The notes under the pieces are model-generated. The model saw only the letters and a list, made by a program, of their open reading frames with translations. It was not told the DNA's origin and ran no database searches. Below are positions 63,289 to 64,000 of a DNA stretch of 64,000 nt, one piece after another. Position 1 is the first letter of the stretch. Each line of letters begins with the position of its first letter. This DNA comes from Bacteroidaceae bacterium (GTDB lineage Bacteria; Bacteroidota; Bacteroidia; Bacteroidales; Bacteroidaceae). The translations under genes and the position numbers were made by a program. Location: the NCBI GenBank assembly GCA_030843315.1, contig JAUUPT010000012.1, positions 1 to 64,000 of the forward strand. Reading direction: 5' to 3'.

Positions 63289-63335
63289 TGTCTTAACAAA
63301 TAGTTTATATCAACCTTTAAAATAGAAACAATCTT

Positions 63336-64000
63336 ATGGAAAATCAGGAACTGATTAAGCAGGTAACTGAGAAAGCCGAAAAATGGCTTACCCCGGCATA
63401 CGATGCCGAAACTCAGGCAGAAGTGAAACGCATGTTGGTAAATCCCGATAAAACCGAACTGATAGACAGCTTCTATAAGGATTTGGAATTTGGAACGGGC
63501 GGTCTGCGCGGCATCATGGGCGCCGGAACCAACCGAATGAATATCTATACGGTAGGTGCTGCCACCCAGGGCTTGTCCAATTACCTGAACAAATGCTTTG
63601 CCGGTAAAGACCAGATTTCAGTAGTAGTGGGTTACGACTGTCGCAACAACAGTGACAAGTTTGCCAAGATTTCTGCTGACATCTTCTCTGCCAACGGCAT
63701 CAAGGTATATCTCTTCGACGACCTTCGTCCTACTCCCGAAGTTTCGTTCGCTATTCGCCACTTCGGTTGCCAGAGCGGTATCAACATCACCGCCAGCCAC
63801 AACCCGAGAGAATACAACGGCTACAAGGCTTATTGGGACGACGGTGCACAGGTGCTTGCTCCGCACGATACCGCTATCATCGACGAAGTGAACAAAGTAA
63901 CCGTTGCCGGCATCAAGTTCAACGGCAATCCCGATCTGATTCAGATTATCGGCAAGGAAGTCGACGACATTTATCTGGATAAGGTGCATTCCATTTCCAT
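63336..64000 (+). CDS. Phosphoglucomutase/phosphomannomutase (3' end cut by the window)
   Basis: The ATG at 63336 begins a frame that stays open to the right edge (about 221 residues seen). It has the alpha-D-phosphohexomutase N-terminal domain with GTGGLRGIMGAGTNRMN, YDCRNNSDKFA, and the phosphoserine loop ITASHNPREYNGYK with the catalytic serine at residue 154. This form (PgcA-like, starting KWLTPAYDAET) usually acts on glucose and mannose phosphates in the cytoplasm. The metal-binding and C-terminal domains lie beyond the window. Confidence 0.93.
   Translation, partial: MENQELIKQVTEKAEKWLTPAYDAETQAEVKRMLVNPDKTELIDSFYKDLEFGTGGLRGIMGAGTNRMNIYTVGAATQGLSNYLNKCFAGKDQISVVVGYDCRNNSDKFAKISADIFSANGIKVYLFDDLRPTPEVSFAIRHFGCQSGINITASHNPREYNGYKAYWDDGAQVLAPHDTAIIDEVNKVTVAGIKFNGNPDLIQIIGKEVDDIYLDKVHSIS

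Overview
The window is Bacteroides-like chromosomal DNA (order Bacteroidales). The evidence is a SusC/SusD pair, fimbrillin-type lipoproteins, a Bacteroidales-type long GltB and AsnB set, the archaeal-type ProS, almost no Shine-Dalgarno sequences, and repeated promoter elements of the Bacteroides type (TTTG about 19-21 nt before TAnnTTTG). I cannot name the species. Both ends cut genes: a transporter at the left edge and a phosphosugar mutase at the right edge.

Layout. (1) 1-13155: a plus-strand sialic-acid-type utilisation operon: mutarotase-symporter fusion, aldolase/lyase (NanA-like), SusC, SusD, sialidase, D-lyxose/mannose-isomerase-like cupin, aldose 1-epimerase, secreted phosphoesterase, secreted YhcH/NanQ-like protein. 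(2) 13260-14753: proS. (3) 14807-20540: a fimbrillin/adhesin locus. It starts with a very good Bacteroides promoter and a leader holding a 33-nt CA microsatellite inside a short ORF, then a 42-codon gene, two fimbrillin-like lipoproteins, an HU-like gene, a third fimbrillin-like gene with a possible C-terminal frameshift, and a large lipoprotein. The C terminus of that lipoprotein looks like a diversity-generating-retroelement (DGR) variable region; no reverse transcriptase is visible here. (4) 20897-37262: nitrogen and glutamine metabolism. gltB-gltD-asnB run leftward, and glmS, a PurF-like amidotransferase, a 63-aa membrane protein, carA and carB run rightward from a shared 366-nt spacer. 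(5) 37334-44396: an AraC-type regulator divergent from a five-gene TolC/HlyD/ABC (YbhGFSR-like) efflux operon. (6) 44416-52004: rlmH, DUF4783-nadC, a pair of paralogous one-helix membrane proteins, an ECF sigma factor with a membrane-anchored partner that ends in a beta-barrel-like domain, two small exported proteins, and a FabK/nitronate-monooxygenase-like flavoprotein. (7) 52089-56961: a leftward acid-resistance operon gadB-glsA-ion channel-gadC. (8) 57151-64000: MFS transporter, alanine dehydrogenase, exported M23 peptidase, C69 dipeptidase, and the start of a phosphoglucomutase.

How the genes work together. Region 1 releases, imports, equilibrates and cleaves sialic-acid-like sugars. Region 4 gathers glutamine-dependent amidotransferases that feed glutamate, asparagine, glucosamine-6-phosphate and carbamoyl-phosphate synthesis. 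Region 7 can turn glutamine into glutamate plus ammonia, then glutamate into GABA with uptake of a proton, and exchange GABA for glutamate.

The items I would look at first are the candidate DGR variable region (20427-20519), the CA repeat in the fimbrial leader, the anti-sigma/beta-barrel fusion, the altered channel filter in the gad operon, and the isomerase in the sialic-acid operon, which suggests a route for Kdn (a deaminated sialic acid). All functions are read from the sequence and from knowledge of the families; no database search was run.
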